Position numbers and translations under genes: made by a program. 64,000 bases of DNA, from NCBI RefSeq assembly GCF_010233585.1, contig NZ_CP045997.1:940522-1004521 (forward strand). The letters are read 5' to 3'. Positions 61,999 through 64,000 of this stretch are shown here, in pieces. The notes beneath the pieces were generated by a model that saw only the letters and a program-made list of their open reading frames with translations, ran no database searches and was not told the DNA's origin. Numbering within the stretch: the first letter of the stretch is position 1; each line of letters starts with the position of its first letter. The stretch comes from Spirosoma endbachense. GTDB lineage: Bacteria > Bacteroidota > Bacteroidia > Cytophagales > Spirosomataceae.

Positions 61999-63753
61999 CT
62001 ATTGCACCCGATACAACCATATTTGCCAGTAGCTTTCCGGCTCGTCAAATACTTTTTCCAGGCTTAGTCGGTTTTGGGCTGCGTTAAGGATCGGTACCGC
62101 AGATACGACATAGTCGCCATCAAGGGCTTTCAACGCATCCGTATCAATCTGGAGATGACTTACCGACCGATTTTGGGTCTTGCCGAACAGATAGTTCATA
62201 CCTAGTTCAGCCGTGTAGAGGTAAACACGGCAGGCATAAGCATCGTAATAAACCCGCATTTGTCGGGTTCCTTTGGTCAGTTCAGCCGCAATGATTTTTC
62301 GAAAAGCGTGTTTGTAGGGGAGGGGATAATTATTCTGGTAACTATCCAGCGTATAAAATCCATTGAACTGTGCGACCGACGGATGCATACCGAGGCAGAT
62401 TACCCGGTAATCGGCCTGTGGTCGATGGATGTAGTCGCGAATTTGGGTGAATTGTTTTTCGGCAAAAAAGGCCCGGAAGGATGGATGCTGCGCTTCTGTG
62501 ACAAATCCAGCCAGCTTACCCACATTAATGCACCATTCTTTGTTGGCCACGACCATCAGCAAGAGCTGCCCAGCCAGAACCAGACGATTCCAGCGGCCAT
62601 TGGCCCTAAACTGCTGGAGGGATAAGGCAAGCAGACAAAACCATAGCGTAGGAAGCAGGAAATAGAAACGGTCGAACTGAAAAACCCGAAATTTCATTCC
62701 CAGCGAGCTATCGCCGAGCCATACGATGAGATAATGGTAAAAACCATGAATCAGACAGAAAATACCGGCTATGATTTGCAACCCCACGAGCCACCAAACG
62801 GCTCGACGATTATGCCGCTTATAGGCTCGCCATGCGCCTAAACCACTTACCGTTACAATGCCCAGCGTCAGAAAGGCGCCCGTGTTAAACATCGGCCAGA
62901 CAAACAAATCAGCACTTCGGCGCAGGCTGTCCAGAATCTTCATGGAGCGGAGTTGCGCATAATCGAACTCAACCCGTTCGGAAACGTACGTCTGGTTGAT
63001 AAACGCATAAATCAGCTCCCACTCACTGGCTAAATACACCATCGACAGTAAAGCCAACCCGAGCAGGAACGGCCAGTTGACCGTTCGATGGCGTATCAGG
63101 CTAATCAGCCCAATTACACCAAGGGCTATGCAGATAAATAAGCCAGCCCAGACAAAAAAGGAGTAAAAGGGAAAGAGAACAATGATCAGCCAATCGGTCC
63201 AGCGGCTTGTATATGTCAGCAGGTTCAGAAAGGCGAATAGGAGCAGCGGTTGCCCACTGACCGATGCACCATGCACGGTGTAACAAGGTACTAACGCGAA
63301 CAAAAATGCGATGGCTACCCGTGTGAACGCCCACTGAGGAGCGGGTAAAATGTGCTTCTTCAGCAACAGGTACATGCCCCAAAAACCAATGCTGTGTACG
63401 GCGGCAAAATTGAGAACCTGTGCGGCATAAGGCGGAAGCAGCCAGAACGAGAGCACTTCAAGATTCAGGCCAGTACGGAAAGCCGAACGGGGAATACCCG
63501 TGAAACTCCCGCCACTCATCGCATTCGGAATTAGTGTATTTAGATCGAAATTGAAGGCTGTGCCGGTAATCTTCAGGAGATACAGATACAGAAAATCGCT
63601 ATCCAGATTATCGTGAATAGTTAAATGAGCACCTTCGCCGAGCCAGACATACGGAAATACATAAAGTACTAACAGGCCAATGGCCATTCGTAAATACGTC
63701 TTTTCGGATGAAGCGGTGGGTGAGTCGACAATTGAAAGAGGAACAGGAGGCAT
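61999..63753 (-). CDS. Polytopic membrane protein, DUF6044-like
   Basis: This 584-residue protein has about ten to twelve membrane spans in its first 430 residues and a soluble C-terminal domain. The loop HLTIHDNLDSDFLYLYLLK after the first span carries acidic residues, as in GT-C glycosyltransferases, and DUF6044 proteins share this layout. Whether it is an enzyme is unknown. A 51-base gap separates it from the convergent lysR gene. Confidence 0.75.
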   Translation of the reverse strand: MPPVPLSIVDSPTASSEKTYLRMAIGLLVLYVFPYVWLGEGAHLTIHDNLDSDFLYLYLLKITGTAFNFDLNTLIPNAMSGGSFTGIPRSAFRTGLNLEVLSFWLLPPYAAQVLNFAAVHSIGFWGMYLLLKKHILPAPQWAFTRVAIAFLFALVPCYTVHGASVSGQPLLLFAFLNLLTYTSRWTDWLIIVLFPFYSFFVWAGLFICIALGVIGLISLIRHRTVNWPFLLGLALLSMVYLASEWELIYAFINQTYVSERVEFDYAQLRSMKILDSLRRSADLFVWPMFNTGAFLTLGIVTVSGLGAWRAYKRHNRRAVWWLVGLQIIAGIFCLIHGFYHYLIVWLGDSSLGMKFRVFQFDRFYFLLPTLWFCLLALSLQQFRANGRWNRLVLAGQLLLMVVANKEWCINVGKLAGFVTEAQHPSFRAFFAEKQFTQIRDYIHRPQADYRVICLGMHPSVAQFNGFYTLDSYQNNYPLPYKHAFRKIIAAELTKGTRQMRVYYDAYACRVYLYTAELGMNYLFGKTQNRSVSHLQIDTDALKALDGDYVVSAVPILNAAQNRLSLEKVFDEPESYWQIWLYRVQ

Positions 63754-63896
63754 AACGCAATTTACTAGTCCAAATCGGCTGGATTATTAAAATCCGGTGC
63801 GGGTTCGAAAAACGAAATTACTGAAAATCGCTGAGAGGTAGGGAATCCTGAAAAGCCGTTGGGGTTTTTCGTAATTTTACCGTAAACCCAATCACC

Positions 63897-64000
63897 ATGC
63901 AAACTTCTTCTCTCGTCGCTGTACTGGCCGGTCTCGTGTTAACTACTGGATCATTGCAGGCGCAGACCGGTCCTGCCAAACAAACAGCTTCGCGTTCTAA
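63897..64000 (+). CDS. N-terminus of an exported protein (cut by window edge)
   Basis: The frame from the ATG at 63897 gives MQTSSLVAVLAGLVLTTGSL, followed by QAQTGP, a clear signal peptide with a likely cut after the alanine. The rest lies beyond the window and the family is unknown. A TAATTTTA, close to the -7 consensus, lies at 63872-63879. Confidence 0.7.
   Translation, partial: MQTSSLVAVLAGLVLTTGSLQAQTGPAKQTASRS

Overview
The window looks like a chromosomal segment of a Bacteroidota member, most likely a Spirosoma-type Cytophagales bacterium. The evidence is a SusC/SusD pair, a DUF2480 protein, several promoter boxes of the Bacteroidota type (TAnnTTTG), start codons mostly without Shine-Dalgarno sequences, and about 50% GC. 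The genus is inferred, not proven. Most of the window is ordinary metabolic chromosome. Degraded transposases occur at about 44.2 kb, 49.8-50.3 kb and 52.2-52.6 kb.

Region 1 (1-24.4 kb) is a nitrogen and nucleobase catabolism locus. Urease genes ureA-ureB-ureC (ureC cut by the window edge) run leftward. A SusC/SusD pair runs rightward. A long, uniformly leftward series then covers both purines and pyrimidines. In transcription order it is: malonate/methylmalonate semialdehyde dehydrogenase, class III aminotransferase, exported nucleoside hydrolase, NCS1 permease, dihydropyrimidinase, beta-ureidopropionase, PreT, PreA, NCS2 permease, the two xanthine dehydrogenase subunits and XdhC. A divergent Lrp/AsnC gene sits at the head. 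Together these can take a nucleoside to a free base, the base into the cell, uracil or thymine through the reductive route to acetyl-CoA or propionyl-CoA, and hypoxanthine/xanthine to urate. No uricase is present here. Several gaps in this series hold inverted repeats, and three genes end inside such repeats.

Region 2 (24.4-34.2 kb) holds a small uronate module (kduI, GH88) behind a LacI-type palindrome, then OsmC, a small membrane protein, YceI, an SDR with an AraC regulator, a siroheme-type dehydrogenase with an FMN reductase, and two tandem paralogous outer-membrane barrels with very different low-complexity linkers.

Region 3 (34.2-49.6 kb) is housekeeping and envelope: pgi, a 2-oxoglutarate oxygenase, an ArnT-like glycosyltransferase, a membrane-anchored GH25 lysozyme, a 1-Cys peroxiredoxin, a NarL-type two-component system, a transposase remnant next to a tRNA-3'-end-like sequence, two small membrane proteins, an SDR, an MFS efflux pump, dnaN and a DUF2480 protein.

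Region 4 (49.6-64 kb) starts with a SnoaL-repeat protein and an AraC regulator caught between two dead transposases. It continues with a membrane-bound nucleotide-sugar dehydratase, an ABC ATPase with a giant permease-M1-peptidase fusion, a TsdA-like dihaem cytochrome c directly coupled to it, a DsrE-like exported protein, a LysR regulator, a large polytopic membrane protein, and the start of an exported protein cut by the right edge.
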